DNA of 64,000 nucleotides from Pleomorphomonas koreensis DSM 23070 (GTDB taxonomy: Bacteria > Pseudomonadota > Alphaproteobacteria > Rhizobiales > Pleomorphomonadaceae). This document shows positions 43,070-52,499 of this stretch, piece by piece. The DNA is taken from the NCBI RefSeq assembly GCF_000425185.1, contig NZ_AULH01000009.1, positions 1-64,000 on the forward strand. The letters run 5' to 3'. Numbering within the stretch: the stretch's first letter is position 1; every line of letters begins with the position of its first letter. The notes beneath the pieces were generated by a model that saw only the letters and a program-made list of their open reading frames with translations, searched no databases and had not been told where the DNA came from. A program made the translations under genes and the position numbers.

Positions 43070-44479
43070 TTGCAGCCCAGTGACCTTGAGATCGTCGCCA
43101 TGCTGGCGAGGGCCGTATCCATTGCCGCCTGCGCGTCCGTGACCGCGGCTCTCATGACCTATCTCTTCCGCATGCGCCGGCGCAGCGGCGGGCTGGCGGG
43201 CGCCAACGCCTTGTTGTCGCTGGTCGCCCTGGCGCTCGCCCTCGGCTACATCGGTCGCTTTCTGGCCGATGGCGCCGGCGGCGGCGCTCTGGTGCTTCTG
43301 GAAAGCCTGACCGCCGTCGTCGCCTTCACGGTCGGCGTCGCCGTCTGGCCGATGGTGCCGAAGCTGGTCGGCCAGCCGACGCAGCAGGAAACCAGGGACG
43401 CCAACGTGCTGCTCGCCGAGGGGCAGGCGGCCAACCGGGCGCTGATCGCCCAGCTGAGCGACCTCAACCGCGATCTCGAGAACCGCGTCGCCCGCCGCAC
43501 GGCCGAGCTGGAGGCGGCCCGCCACCGCTTCGAAGTGGCGCTGGGCGGTTCCGACATCTCCGTGCTGGAACTCGACACCGACCTCGTCTTCACATGGGTC
43601 CACAATCCGCCGGAACCGCTGACTGCCGATAACATCCTCGGCCGCAGCATGACCGACGTGCTGCCGCCGGCCGACGCGGAGCATTTCGACAGCATCGCGC
43701 AGCGCGTCATCCACGGCGGCCAAAGCGAGCGCTTCGAGATATCCTTCGCCCTTGGCGGTCGGCCGCGCTGGTTCGAGGGCTTCGTCGAGCCGCTGACCAG
43801 CGACGGGCACGTCGGCGGGGTACTGGCGGCCGCCATCGACGTCTCGCGCTACAAGGAGCACGAGCGGGAGATGCGCGATATCCTGCGCGAGCTTACCCAC
43901 CGCTCCAAGAACCTGCTGGCCGTGGTGCAGGGCATGGCGCGGCAGAGCAGCGAGGGCAACCCCGAGGCGGCCGACTTCCTGGCGCCGTTCCGCGCCCGGC
44001 TGATGGCGCTGTCGGCCGCTCACGAACTCTTGGTGCAGAACGGCTGGCGGGGCGCTCGGCTCGACGAGGTGGTGACGCGCGCCTGGGCCGACGTCGACGG
44101 CACCGACGGCATCGCCCTCGACATCGACGGACCGCCCGTCCTGCTCGGCCCCGACGTGACGCAGAACGTCATGCTTGGCGCCCACGAGCTGGTGGCGGCG
44201 GCCGCCGCCGCCGAACAGCGCCCGGAGCGGGTGACGGTGGTCTGGTCGCTGATGCCGGATGGCGTGTTCCATCTCGACTGGCGGATGCTCGGTTCGCCGT
44301 CGATCCGGGTGAGCGGCTTCGGCCAGCGCCTGTTGCGCACCGTGCTGCCGGTGGTGCTCGGCGGCGAGGTGACGGCGCTCGACGTCTCCGACGCCGGCTT
44401 TTCCTATGGTCTCCGAGGCCGCATCGGCCCGCAGCTTCAGCGCGTCCAGACCGTTTCCCGGTCAGGCAGAACCGTCTGA
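43070..44479 (+). CDS. HWE-family membrane histidine kinase (candidate PhyR kinase)
   Basis: A 469-residue protein. Three hydrophobic segments in the first 100 residues (SIAACASVTAALMTYLF, LLSLVALALALGYIGRFLA, LLESLTAVVAFTVGVAVWPMV) precede a coiled coil (LNRDLENRVARRTAELEAARH), a PAS domain (FEVALGGSDISVLELDTDLVFTWVHNPPEPL) and an HWE kinase with phospho-acceptor His in LRELTHRSKNLLAVVQGMARQ and GAHELVAAAAAAEQRPE in the N-box place. Position directly after phyR is typical of PhyK. The TTG at 43070 follows GGAGGGCAAG. The 3' end overlaps the convergent rhaK by 18 bases. Confidence 0.88.
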   Translation: MQPSDLEIVAMLARAVSIAACASVTAALMTYLFRMRRRSGGLAGANALLSLVALALALGYIGRFLADGAGGGALVLLESLTAVVAFTVGVAVWPMVPKLVGQPTQQETRDANVLLAEGQAANRALIAQLSDLNRDLENRVARRTAELEAARHRFEVALGGSDISVLELDTDLVFTWVHNPPEPLTADNILGRSMTDVLPPADAEHFDSIAQRVIHGGQSERFEISFALGGRPRWFEGFVEPLTSDGHVGGVLAAAIDVSRYKEHEREMRDILRELTHRSKNLLAVVQGMARQSSEGNPEAADFLAPFRARLMALSAAHELLVQNGWRGARLDEVVTRAWADVDGTDGIALDIDGPPVLLGPDVTQNVMLGAHELVAAAAAAEQRPERVTVVWSLMPDGVFHLDWRMLGSPSIRVSGFGQRLLRTVLPVVLGGEVTALDVSDAGFSYGLRGRIGPQLQRVQTVSRSGRTV

Positions 44480-45853
44480 CCGGCGGATGCTCCAGCGCTC
44501 GGCGTAATCCTCGATGCCCTGGAGGTCGTAGGCGCCGCCCACCGGCCGGTCCGGCGGCAGGCTGGGCCGCCCCTCCGGCCCGAGCGCCAGCATGGCGGCG
44601 CCGGTCGAGGTGCCGGTGGCGCCGGCGGCGATCAGCACCGGCCGGCCGGTCAGCCGTTGCAGCGCCTCGGCGAACAGCCTGTCGCGGCCGAACGGCCCCT
44701 CGACGACGATCGGCCCGGCGGCGCCGGCTACCGCCATCGCCGCCCGCGCCACGAGAGCGAGGTAGAGGCTGACGGCGGCGGTGCGCACGCCGTCGGAGAG
44801 GCCGGCCGGATCGACGCTCCAGCTTCCCTCGCCGTCCGGAAACGGGCCGCAGCCCGGCACGAAGGTCGGGCGGATGGCGATGCCGCCGTCGAGCACGGCG
44901 CGGACGTCGTCCGGCGTCGGCGCCCGCGCGTGGCCGGCGGTCAGGAGGTCGAACTCGCGGCCGCCCATGAAGCGCGCCGACGGCACCGGATTGCCGAAGG
45001 CGTCGACGTTGCAGAGGCCGTCGCGGCGGGCGTCGAGGGCCGAGGCATCGCCGCCGACCGCGAAGACGATCACCCAGGTGCCGGTGGAGAGCACCGTGAA
45101 CGGCGGCGTCCGGGCGAGGAGATGCGGCAGCAGCGAGGCGTTGGAATCGTGGATGCCGCAATAGACCGGCGTGTCGGCGGATAGGCCGGTACGGGCGGCC
45201 ACCTCGGCCGTCACCGTGCCGAGCCGGTCGAAGGCCGGGCGCATCGGCGCGAACAGCCTGTCCCAGCCCTCGGCCTTGGCAAACGACGAGAAGTCGCGGC
45301 GTTCCGGCGCCCAGAGGTCGGTGTGGACGCCGAGCGAGGTCGGCTCGCTGGCGAGCACGCCGGTGAAGCGGAAGGCCCAGTATTGCGGATAGGGGACGAT
45401 GGCCGTCACGCGGGCGAAGGCGTCGGGGAAGGTCCGGGCCTGCCAGTAGAGCTGCGCGCCGGCGTTGAGCCCGGCCGGCAGGCGCGGCGTGAAACTCTCC
45501 GGGAACGGTGGCCGCGCCTTGGCGTAGGTCTCGTCCAGCGCGTCGGGGCCGGCGAACTCGTAGTCGAGGATGGGCAGCGCCAGCTCCTCGCCGGCCAGCG
45601 CCACGAAGGTGGCGCCATGGGTGGTGAAGGAGACGGCGTCGATGCGGCTCTCCGCCGCCGCTTCCTGCAGCGTGTCGAGGAAGAAGGCCCACATGCCCGC
45701 GACGTCGTAATGCGGGTAGGGCGGCGCGTGGACGACGGCGTTGGGCCGCGTGCGGACGAACACGTCGTCGCCGGTTTCGAGGTCGTGGACCACCAGCTTG
45801 ACGTTGGTCTTGCCCACGTCGAGCACCGCGATGAACCTCGGCGTCGTCGCCAT
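44462..45853 (-). CDS. rhaK: L-rhamnulokinase (FGGY family)
   Basis: A 463-residue sugar kinase of the rhizobial RhaK type, phosphorylating rhamnulose. N-terminal phosphate-binding motif AVLDVGKTNVKLVVHD, catalytic-domain features GIHDSNASLLPHLLARTPPFTVLSTGTWVIVF, and C-terminal GPIVVEGPFGRDRLFAEALQRLTGRPVLIAAGATGTSTGAAMLAL with the adenosine motif. It is the last gene of the rha operon, 16 bases after rhaQ. In Rhizobium leguminosarum RhaK is also needed for transporter function. Confidence 0.92.
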   Translation of the reverse strand: MATTPRFIAVLDVGKTNVKLVVHDLETGDDVFVRTRPNAVVHAPPYPHYDVAGMWAFFLDTLQEAAAESRIDAVSFTTHGATFVALAGEELALPILDYEFAGPDALDETYAKARPPFPESFTPRLPAGLNAGAQLYWQARTFPDAFARVTAIVPYPQYWAFRFTGVLASEPTSLGVHTDLWAPERRDFSSFAKAEGWDRLFAPMRPAFDRLGTVTAEVAARTGLSADTPVYCGIHDSNASLLPHLLARTPPFTVLSTGTWVIVFAVGGDASALDARRDGLCNVDAFGNPVPSARFMGGREFDLLTAGHARAPTPDDVRAVLDGGIAIRPTFVPGCGPFPDGEGSWSVDPAGLSDGVRTAAVSLYLALVARAAMAVAGAAGPIVVEGPFGRDRLFAEALQRLTGRPVLIAAGATGTSTGAAMLALGPEGRPSLPPDRPVGGAYDLQGIEDYAERWSIRRSDGSA

Positions 45854-45869
45854 GATCTTCTCCAGACTG

Positions 45870-46883
45870 TCAGCGGGCGCGGCGGTGGTTGTTGATCCGC
45901 TGCGCGACGAGCGGCAGGGCGATCACCAGGATCAGCATCAGGCCCATGAAGATGCTCATGACGATGCCGGGCACGTTGAGGAGGCCGAGGCCGAAGGTGA
46001 CGAGGCCCATCACGAAGGCGGCGATCACCACGCCGAGGATGTTGCCCGAGCCGCCGTTGATGGAGACGCCGCCGAGCACGGCCATGGTCACGGCGTCGAG
46101 TTCCCAGCCGACGGCGATCGACGGCCGGGTGGAGCCGAGGCGCGAGGTCAGCATCACCGAGGCGAGGCCGGCGGCGACGCCGGTCATCAGGAAGACGATG
46201 AACTTGATGCGCCGCACCTTGACGCCGGAGAAGCTGGCGGCCAGCGCGTTGTTGCCGACCGCGTAGACCTGCCGGCCGAACACCGTCCTGTGCAGCACCA
46301 CGCCGGCGACCAGCGCCAGGATGAGGAAGGTGACGAACTCGTTCGAGAAGATCCAGACGGCATAACCCTGGCCGAACACCGCGAAGTCGGCCGGATAGTT
46401 CTTGTAGACCTGATCGCCGAGCACGACGTAGGCGATGCCGCGATAGAGGCTCATGGTGCCGATGGTGGCGACGATGGCCGGCAGGCCGAGCCTTGCCACC
46501 AGGAAGCCGTTGAAGAGGCCGCAGCAGAGGCCGACGGAAAGGCCGGTCAGGAGCAGCAGCGGCGTGCCGGCCCCGGCCTCGGCGGCGGCGCCCATTGCCG
46601 TCGACGCCAGCGCGATGATCGAGGCGACCGAGAGGTCGATCTCGCCGCTGATGATCACGAAGGTCATGGCCAGCGCCAGGATGGCCTTTTCCGTGAAGTT
46701 GAAGGTGGCGTCGGAGAGGTTCCACGGATCGAGGAAATAGGGCGAGGCCAGCGAGTTGGCGATGGCGATGGCGATCGCCACGGCAAGGAGCAGCGTCTCC
46801 CAGCTTTTCAGCGCCCGCTTGAACGGCCCGTCGAGACGGTCGGGGATGTGGCGCGGCGACAGGGCGGCGGATGGATCGCTCAT
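45870..46883 (-). CDS. rhaQ: Rhamnose ABC transporter permease
   Basis: A 337-residue inner-membrane permease of the ribose/BPD_transp_2 type: WETLLLAVAIAIAIANSLASPYFL, NFTEKAILALAMTFVIISGEIDLSVASIIAL (the conserved GEIDLSV), VARLGLPAIVATIGTMSLYRGIAYVVLG, and GWELDAVTMAVLGGVSINGGSGN near the C-terminus. ATG 46883 overlaps the rhaP stop (ATGA); longer frames run into rhaP. With RhaP it forms the translocation pore. Confidence 0.92.
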   Translation of the reverse strand: MSDPSAALSPRHIPDRLDGPFKRALKSWETLLLAVAIAIAIANSLASPYFLDPWNLSDATFNFTEKAILALAMTFVIISGEIDLSVASIIALASTAMGAAAEAGAGTPLLLLTGLSVGLCCGLFNGFLVARLGLPAIVATIGTMSLYRGIAYVVLGDQVYKNYPADFAVFGQGYAVWIFSNEFVTFLILALVAGVVLHRTVFGRQVYAVGNNALAASFSGVKVRRIKFIVFLMTGVAAGLASVMLTSRLGSTRPSIAVGWELDAVTMAVLGGVSINGGSGNILGVVIAAFVMGLVTFGLGLLNVPGIVMSIFMGLMLILVIALPLVAQRINNHRRAR

Positions 46884-47869
46884 AGCGGAAGCTCCTTGCG
46901 GCGCAGGATGATGCGGCCCTTGACGCGCTCGCCGCGGGCGTTGATGACGACGGCGGTGATGATGATGGCGCCGGAAATCGCCATCTGCCAGAAGGGCGAA
47001 ATGCCGATCACCGGCAGGGCGTTCTTGATGATGCCGAGGAACAGCGCCCCCAGCACCACCCCGCCCACCGTGCCGACGCCGCCGATGGTCGAGACGCCGC
47101 CGATGACGCAGGCGGCGATGGTGTCCAGCTCGAAGCCCGAGGCGACGTCGACATAGGCGACCGCATAGCGCGACACCCAGAGATAGCCGCAGAGGCCGGC
47201 CACCGTGCCCGACAGCACGAAGGCGAGGAAGCGCGTCTTGCCGATGTCGATGCCGGCATAGACGGCGGCGACGGCGTTGCCGCCGGTGGCGTAGAAGGCG
47301 CGGCCGAGGCCGGTGCGGGTGAACAGCAGCGCGGCGAGCACGATGGCGAGGAGGCCGGCCCAGGACAGGACGGGCAGGCCGAGGAGGACGGTGCGCGGCA
47401 GCTCCAGGAAAGGCCGCGACATCTCGTGGGCGTTGACCCAGGCGCCGCCGGACAAGACGAAGGCGAGGCCGCGGAAGATGGTCATGGTGCCGAGCGTCAC
47501 CACGATGGCCGGAATGTCCAGCCACCAGACCAGAAAGCCGTTGATGGCACCGAGCAGCATGCCCATGGCAAGGGCGACGAGGATCAGCACGACCAGCGGC
47601 AGGCCGGGGGCGAGGTGGTTCAGCATGGCCACCGTCATGCCGGTCAGCGCCACGTTGGCGGCGACCGACAGGTCGATCGACTTGGTCAGGATCACCGCCG
47701 ACTGGCCGAGCGCCATCATGATCAGGATCGAAGTGTCGTTGAACACGCCGGCGAGGTTCCGCGGCGTCGAAAAGGCGGGGAAGCGGGCGGTGATGGCGAC
47801 GAGCAGGATCAGGCAGGCCAGCACCAGGAGCGCTTCGCGCCGCGCGAGAAGGCTGCGGATGGTGTTCAT
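46880..47869 (-). CDS. rhaP: Rhamnose ABC transporter permease
   Basis: A 329-residue permease homologous to RhaQ. It carries MMALGQSAVILTKSIDLSVAANVAL, WWLDIPAIVVTLGTMTIFRGLAFVLSGGAW, and ASGFELDTIAACVIGGVSTIGGVGTVGGVVLGALFLGIIKNALPVIG, the family loop before the last helices. About nine helices. It lies between rhaT and rhaQ. Confidence 0.92.
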   Translation of the reverse strand: MNTIRSLLARREALLVLACLILLVAITARFPAFSTPRNLAGVFNDTSILIMMALGQSAVILTKSIDLSVAANVALTGMTVAMLNHLAPGLPLVVLILVALAMGMLLGAINGFLVWWLDIPAIVVTLGTMTIFRGLAFVLSGGAWVNAHEMSRPFLELPRTVLLGLPVLSWAGLLAIVLAALLFTRTGLGRAFYATGGNAVAAVYAGIDIGKTRFLAFVLSGTVAGLCGYLWVSRYAVAYVDVASGFELDTIAACVIGGVSTIGGVGTVGGVVLGALFLGIIKNALPVIGISPFWQMAISGAIIITAVVINARGERVKGRIILRRKELPL

Positions 47870-47915
47870 CGGACAAGCTCCGGGGCAGGGATTGCGGGGC
47901 TGAGGGAACGGCGGT

Positions 47916-49448
47916 TCACGCGGCGGCCTCCTTGTTGCCGGTGGCGGCGCGCACCAGCGCCTCCGGCGTCAGGCCCTGACGCTCGAACAGGCCGGCCATC
48001 CGGCCCTCGCGCATGACGATCACCCGGTCGCTCATGCCGAGGATTTCCGGGATCTCGCTCGACACCATGATCACCGCGAGACCTTCCACGGCGAGTTGGC
48101 TCATGAAGGCGTGCACGGCGGCCTTGGAGCCGATGTCGATGCCCTTGGTCGGCTCGTCGAGGATGATCACCTTCGGCAGTGTCGCCAGCCACTTGCCGAT
48201 GACGACCTTCTGCTGGTTGCCGCCCGACAGCGTGCCGACCGGCTGGCTGAGCGAGGCGGCCCTGAGGTCGAGCCGCTCGGCATATTGGCGGGCGAGGGCG
48301 AATTCCTCGGCCATGCGCAGGAAGTTGCGGCGGCTGGTCACCTTCAGCGACGGCAGCGAGATGTTGGCGACGATCGACATGGCGGTGATGGCGCCGTGGC
48401 GGCCGCGCTCCTCGGGCACGTAGACGATGCCGGCGTCGATGGCGTCGGATGGCGAGCGCACGGCGATCGGCCGGCCGTTCAGCGTCACGCTACCGGCCGA
48501 CGGCCGGGTGACGCCGAACAGCGCCTGGCAGACTTCCGAGCGGCCGGCGCCGACGAGGCCGTAGAGGCCGAGGATTTCGCCGCGCCGCAATTCCAGCGAC
48601 ACCTGGTCGAACTCGGTCGGGTGGCAGTAGCCGTCGACCTTCAGCACCACCTCGCCGATCTCGGCGTCGAGCTTGGGGAAGGCCTGCGTCACGTCGCGGC
48701 CGACCATCAGCTTGACGAGGTCGTTGTGCGATACCTCGTCGAGCCGGCCGGCGCCGACCTGCCGGCCGTCGCGGAACACGGCGAAATACTCGCAGATCTG
48801 CCAGACTTCCTCGAACTTGTGGCTGATGAACAGGATCGCCTTGCCGGCCTTCTTCAGTCGGTCGATGATCAGGAACAGCTCCTCCACCTCCTTGTAGGAG
48901 AGGGCGGCGGTCGGCTCGTCCATGATGACGATGCGGGCGTCGATCGACAGCGCCCGGGCGATGGCGACGAGATGGCGCTGGGCGATGGAGAGGTCCTTGA
49001 GCCGCGCCCGCGTCGAGATCGGCGCGTCGATGCCGTGCAGGATGGCGGCGGCGCGGGCGTGCATGGCCGCCCAGTCGATCAGGCCGTAGCGGTTGCGCGG
49101 CGCGTGGCCGATGTAGATGTTCTCGGCCACCGTCAGCTCGTCGAACAGCACCGTCTCCTGATGGATGGCGGTGATGCCGAGGTCCTGCGCCGCCTCGGCG
49201 GTCGGCAGCGTCACCTCCCTGCCGTCGATTTGGATTGAGCCGCCGTCCGGCTGGTAGATGCCGGTCAGGATCTTGACCAGCGTCGACTTGCCGGCGCCGT
49301 TCTCGCCGATCAGCGCCGTGACGTGGCCGGGGCGCAGGTCGAGCGCCACGTCGGACAGCGCCTTGACGCCGGGGAAGGTCTTGGAGATGCCGGTCATCCG
49401 GAGGATGGGCTCTGTGGTGGGGGTGTCCGTTGAAAGCATGGCGGTCAT
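47916..49448 (-). CDS. rhaT: Rhamnose ABC transporter ATP-binding protein (two ATPase domains)
   Basis: About 510 residues with duplicated ABC domains. The first has Walker A GENGAGKSTLVKILTG, signature region LSIAQRHLVAIARALS and Walker B RIVIMDEPTAAL. The second has the degenerate Walker A GLVGAGRSEVCQALFG, normal for this family, then signature LSGGNQQKVVIGKWL and Walker B VIILDEPTKGIDIG. I place the start at 49448 (MTAMLSTD); ATG 49439 is an equal choice, and the frame to 49526 has no ribosome site. It energises RhaPQ with the binding protein RhaS. Confidence 0.92.
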   Translation of the reverse strand: MTAMLSTDTPTTEPILRMTGISKTFPGVKALSDVALDLRPGHVTALIGENGAGKSTLVKILTGIYQPDGGSIQIDGREVTLPTAEAAQDLGITAIHQETVLFDELTVAENIYIGHAPRNRYGLIDWAAMHARAAAILHGIDAPISTRARLKDLSIAQRHLVAIARALSIDARIVIMDEPTAALSYKEVEELFLIIDRLKKAGKAILFISHKFEEVWQICEYFAVFRDGRQVGAGRLDEVSHNDLVKLMVGRDVTQAFPKLDAEIGEVVLKVDGYCHPTEFDQVSLELRRGEILGLYGLVGAGRSEVCQALFGVTRPSAGSVTLNGRPIAVRSPSDAIDAGIVYVPEERGRHGAITAMSIVANISLPSLKVTSRRNFLRMAEEFALARQYAERLDLRAASLSQPVGTLSGGNQQKVVIGKWLATLPKVIILDEPTKGIDIGSKAAVHAFMSQLAVEGLAVIMVSSEIPEILGMSDRVIVMREGRMAGLFERQGLTPEALVRAATGNKEAAA

Positions 49449-49647
49449 CGGCGTTTTCGCTGCTAGAGCCTTGGGTCCCGGAGGCGGGGCGGCCGGGATG
49501 CGTATCGTCGCGATCGGGATCGGCACGGCGAGCCGGCCGGCGCGGATCGGCAGGAGGCGCGAACCGGCGCCTCGTTCGGACCATCTCGGGCCGGAGAATG
49601 TCCTGTCCCGCGAGGAAGCAGGGAGAGGAGGTCTTCACTCTGTCGGG

Positions 49648-49673
49648 GCGGACCCGGCCGAAGCCGGGTCCGC
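49648..49673 (-). promoter_or_regulatory. Intercistronic hairpin between rhaS and rhaT
   Basis: Perfect 11-base arms GCGGACCCGGC / GCCGGGTCCGC with a CGAA tetraloop, 16 bases after the rhaS stop and without a T-run. Such hairpins after a binding-protein gene commonly stabilise its mRNA or attenuate the downstream genes. Confidence 0.65.
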
Positions 49674-49688
49674 AATGCTGGCGCCGGA

Positions 49689-50684
49689 TCAGAAGATCTT
49701 GGCGAACTCGTCGACGTTGCCGGCGTCGTAGACGAACGGGTCGGCCATCGCCGCCTCGTTGTTGGCGTCGAGCTTGATCTTGCCCATGCGGCCGATGGAG
49801 ATCTCGCCGTCCGGCTTGGCCTCGGCCTTGCCGGTCTTCAGCTCGTAGGCGATGTAGGTCGCCGAATAGCCGAGGTCGATCGGGTTCCAGATGGCGAAGG
49901 CCTTGGACGAACCGGCCTTGACGTGGCCGGCCATCTCCGACGGCAGGCCGAGGCCGGTGACGTTGACCTTGCCGACGAGGCCGGCGTCTTCAACGGCCTG
50001 GGCGGCGGCGACGATGCCGACCGACGTCGGCGCGATGATCGCCTTGAGGTTCGGGTACTTGGCGATCAGGCCCTGCGTCTCGCGATAGGACTTGTCGGCG
50101 AGGTCGTCGCCATAGACCGTGTCGACGAGGTTGACGTTGGCATAGTTGGGCAGGACCTTCTTCATCTCCTCGATCCAGATGTTCTGGTTGGTCGCCGTCG
50201 AGGCGGCCGACAGGATGGCGACGTCGCCCTTCTCCCCGCCGAGGCCGTCGGAGGCCAGCTTGACGCACATGTTGCCGATCAGCGGGTTGGACGACGGATT
50301 GAGGTGCATCAGGCGGCCTTCCGGCGCCACGCCCGAATCCCAGGAGATGACCGTGATGCCGCGCTGCATGGCCTTCTTCAGGGCCGGCACCAGGGCGTCC
50401 TTGTCGTTGGCGGAAATGGCGATGGCGTCGACCTTCTGGGCGATCAGCGAGTTGACGACGTCGATCTGCGCCTCGGCGGTCGAGGTGGTCGGGCCGGTGT
50501 AGATGATGTCGACGTCGCCAAGCTCCTTGGCCGCCTCCTGGGCGCCCTTGTGGGCGGCGTCGAAGAAGCCGTTGCCGAGCGTCTTGACCACCAGGGCGAT
50601 CTTGACGTTGTCGGCGCTGGCCGGACCGGCCATGAGGGCGACGGCGGCCGCCGTGGTAACGATCAGTTTCTTGAACAGGGTCAT
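49689..50684 (-). CDS. rhaS: Periplasmic rhamnose-binding protein
   Basis: A 331-residue exported protein of the Peripla_BP_4 type. Signal peptide (MTLFKKLIVTTAAAVALMAGPASA), then the two lobes: VKIALVVKTLGNGFFDAAHKGAQEAAKELGDVDIIYTGPTTSTAEAQIDVVNSLIAQKVDAIAISANDKDAL and ITVISWDSGVAPEGRLMHLNPSSNPLIGNM. It delivers rhamnose to RhaPQT. Length and motifs match rhizobial RhaS. It follows rhaR by 51 bases. Confidence 0.93.
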   Translation of the reverse strand: MTLFKKLIVTTAAAVALMAGPASADNVKIALVVKTLGNGFFDAAHKGAQEAAKELGDVDIIYTGPTTSTAEAQIDVVNSLIAQKVDAIAISANDKDALVPALKKAMQRGITVISWDSGVAPEGRLMHLNPSSNPLIGNMCVKLASDGLGGEKGDVAILSAASTATNQNIWIEEMKKVLPNYANVNLVDTVYGDDLADKSYRETQGLIAKYPNLKAIIAPTSVGIVAAAQAVEDAGLVGKVNVTGLGLPSEMAGHVKAGSSKAFAIWNPIDLGYSATYIAYELKTGKAEAKPDGEISIGRMGKIKLDANNEAAMADPFVYDAGNVDEFAKIF

Positions 50685-50735
50685 TTGGGTCTCCTCCCGT
50701 TTCGACCGTCCGTCGACCGCCGCCTCACTCCTCTG

Positions 50736-51548
50736 TCAGGCAACGGTCGGGGATTGCTGGGTATCTTCCTGTCTGTCCGTGGCTGCGACGATCAGCTCGA
50801 TGCCGGCGGTCTCCACCATGCGCCGGTCGCGATCGTCGATGCCGTCGTCGGTGATGATCGTGCTGACCCGTTCGAGCGGGCACAGGATCAGGCTCGACCG
50901 CGTCTTGAACTTGGAGCTGTCGACCAGCACGACGAGTTCGTCGGCCTGCCGCATCAGCCGCTGCTCGGACTGGATGATCAGCGAGTCCGATTCCATGATG
51001 CCGAGCGACGAAACGCCGCGGGCGCCCATGAAGAAGCGGCGGGCGTAGAAATGGCCGGTGCCGTCGCTGTCGAACGGCGACAGGATGATGTTCTGCTCGC
51101 GGTAGACGGCGCCGGCCGGCAGCATCACCGTGCATTTGGAATGCTTGATCAGGTGCTCGGCGATCGGGAACGAGTTGGTCATCACCTGCAAGCGCATCTG
51201 CGCGAGGTAATGGACCATCGGGAAGGTGGTGGTACCGCCGTTGATGGCGATGGCCTCGCCGTCGCGGCAGAGCTTCACCGCCTCGCGGGCGATGGCGCGC
51301 TTCTGCGCCGAATTGACCGTCTCGTCGGCCCGGAACGAGCGGGCGGCCAAGACACCGATCTGCGGCGGATGCAGCGCCTCGGCGCCGCCGCGCACCTTCT
51401 TCAGGCGGTTCTGGAGCGCCAGCGCGCTGATGTCGCGGCGGATCGTCGCCTCGGAGGCGCCGGTCAGCTCGACGATGTCCTGTACCGTCAGGATCGGACG
51501 CTCCTGGACGGCGGAGAGGATGATGCGGTGGCGTTCGCGTTCGTGCAT
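50736..51548 (-). CDS. rhaR: DeoR-family regulator of rhamnose genes
   Basis: A 270-residue repressor-type regulator. Helix-turn-helix: HERERHRIILSAVQERPILTVQDIVELTGASEATIRRDISALALQNRLKKVRGGAEAL. The sugar-phosphate-sensing C-terminal domain carries AINGGTTTFPMVHYLA and SSKFKTRSSLILCPLERVSTIITDDGI, as usual for DeoR proteins. ATG 51548 (MHERERH) is preferred over frame extension to 51608. It is encoded inside the operon, 78 bases after rhaD. The effector is probably a rhamnose catabolite; repeats at 53831-54115 are candidate operators. Confidence 0.9.
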   Translation of the reverse strand: MHERERHRIILSAVQERPILTVQDIVELTGASEATIRRDISALALQNRLKKVRGGAEALHPPQIGVLAARSFRADETVNSAQKRAIAREAVKLCRDGEAIAINGGTTTFPMVHYLAQMRLQVMTNSFPIAEHLIKHSKCTVMLPAGAVYREQNIILSPFDSDGTGHFYARRFFMGARGVSSLGIMESDSLIIQSEQRLMRQADELVVLVDSSKFKTRSSLILCPLERVSTIITDDGIDDRDRRMVETAGIELIVAATDRQEDTQQSPTVA

Positions 51549-51626
51549 GGCGTGTCTCGGCTCCGAGGGTGGGGCAGGGACTTTGTCCCGCCGGCGCCGC
51601 GGGGGCAAGCGCCGGCGGATGGAACG

Positions 51627-52493
51627 TCAGCCGGCGCGGGGCGCCAGCGTCCAGCCGTCGAGGGCGATGGCCTCGGGCTGCGGCACCACCTTGAAGCGGG
51701 CGGCAAGGTCGATCAGGTCCTGCGTGGTCATCGTCTGGCGCGGCCCGCCCATCGACAGCACCTTGACCAGGATCTCGGCCGCCTTCTCGGCGGTGTCGAT
51801 CAGGCCGAAGGCGTCGTCGAGCGTCGGGCCGACGCCGAACACGCCGTGGAACGGCCAGAGAACCAGCGGCCGCCTGGCCAGCAGCCGGGCCGTGGCGTCG
51901 CCCATCTGGTCGGTGCCGGGCACCAGCCAGGGCATGGTGCCGACGCCGTCGGGGAACACGACGAGGCACTCGGTCGAGCCTTCCCAGAGGGCGCGCGTCA
52001 CGTTGGCGTCGGTCCAGTCGAGCACGTAGGTGAGCGCGATCAGATTGGTGGCGTGACAGTGAAGCACCACCCGGTCAGCGCCGGCGCTGGCGGTCTGGCG
52101 GGCGATGTGGCCCTTGAAGTGGCTGGAGAATTCCGACGTCGGCCCGCCGCCGTCGCGATAGCCCCACAGCACTTCGAGGAAGCTGCCGTCGGCGCCGACG
52201 CGCACCACGCCGAGGTTGTTCTCGGGATCGAGCTGGACGTTGCGGAAGAACTTGCCGGTGCCGGTGACGATGTAGCTCTGCCCGGCCAGCGCCGGCAGCG
52301 GCTCGGACATCGGCAGCCGGCGCGGCTCCTTGATGCCGCCGAGATAGGGCGCGACGTCCTCGTCGAGAAGGCGCAGGCTGATGTTGCCGCCGTTGCGCTC
52401 GTCCCAGCCTTTTTCCCAGCAGTCGGTGGTGGCCTTCACCATGGCCTTGACGAACCAGGCGTCGATCATGTTCGCAGTCATGTTGATCGTCAT
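51627..52493 (-). CDS. rhaD: Rhamnulose-1-phosphate aldolase
   Basis: A 288-residue class II aldolase/adducin-fold protein that splits rhamnulose-1-phosphate into dihydroxyacetone phosphate and lactaldehyde. Recognised are [26 protein letters not shown] with the phosphate site, [26 protein letters not shown], and [17 protein letters not shown] with zinc-binding His-x-His, followed by a third His region. Starts at ATG 52493, 52481 or 52469 (MTINMTANM) cannot be separated; the first lies six bases after rhaI. Confidence 0.92.
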   Translation of the reverse strand: MTINMTANMIDAWFVKAMVKATTDCWEKGWDERNGGNISLRLLDEDVAPYLGGIKEPRRLPMSEPLPALAGQSYIVTGTGKFFRNVQLDPENNLGVVRVGADGSFLEVLWGYRDGGGPTSEFSSHFKGHIARQTASAGADRVVLHCHATNLIALTYVLDWTDANVTRALWEGSTECLVVFPDGVGTMPWLVPGTDQMGDATARLLARRPLVLWPFHGVFGVGPTLDDAFGLIDTAEKAAEILVKVLSMGGPRQTMTTQDLIDLAARFKVVPQPEAIALDGWTLAPRAG

Positions 52494-52499
52494 GATGGC

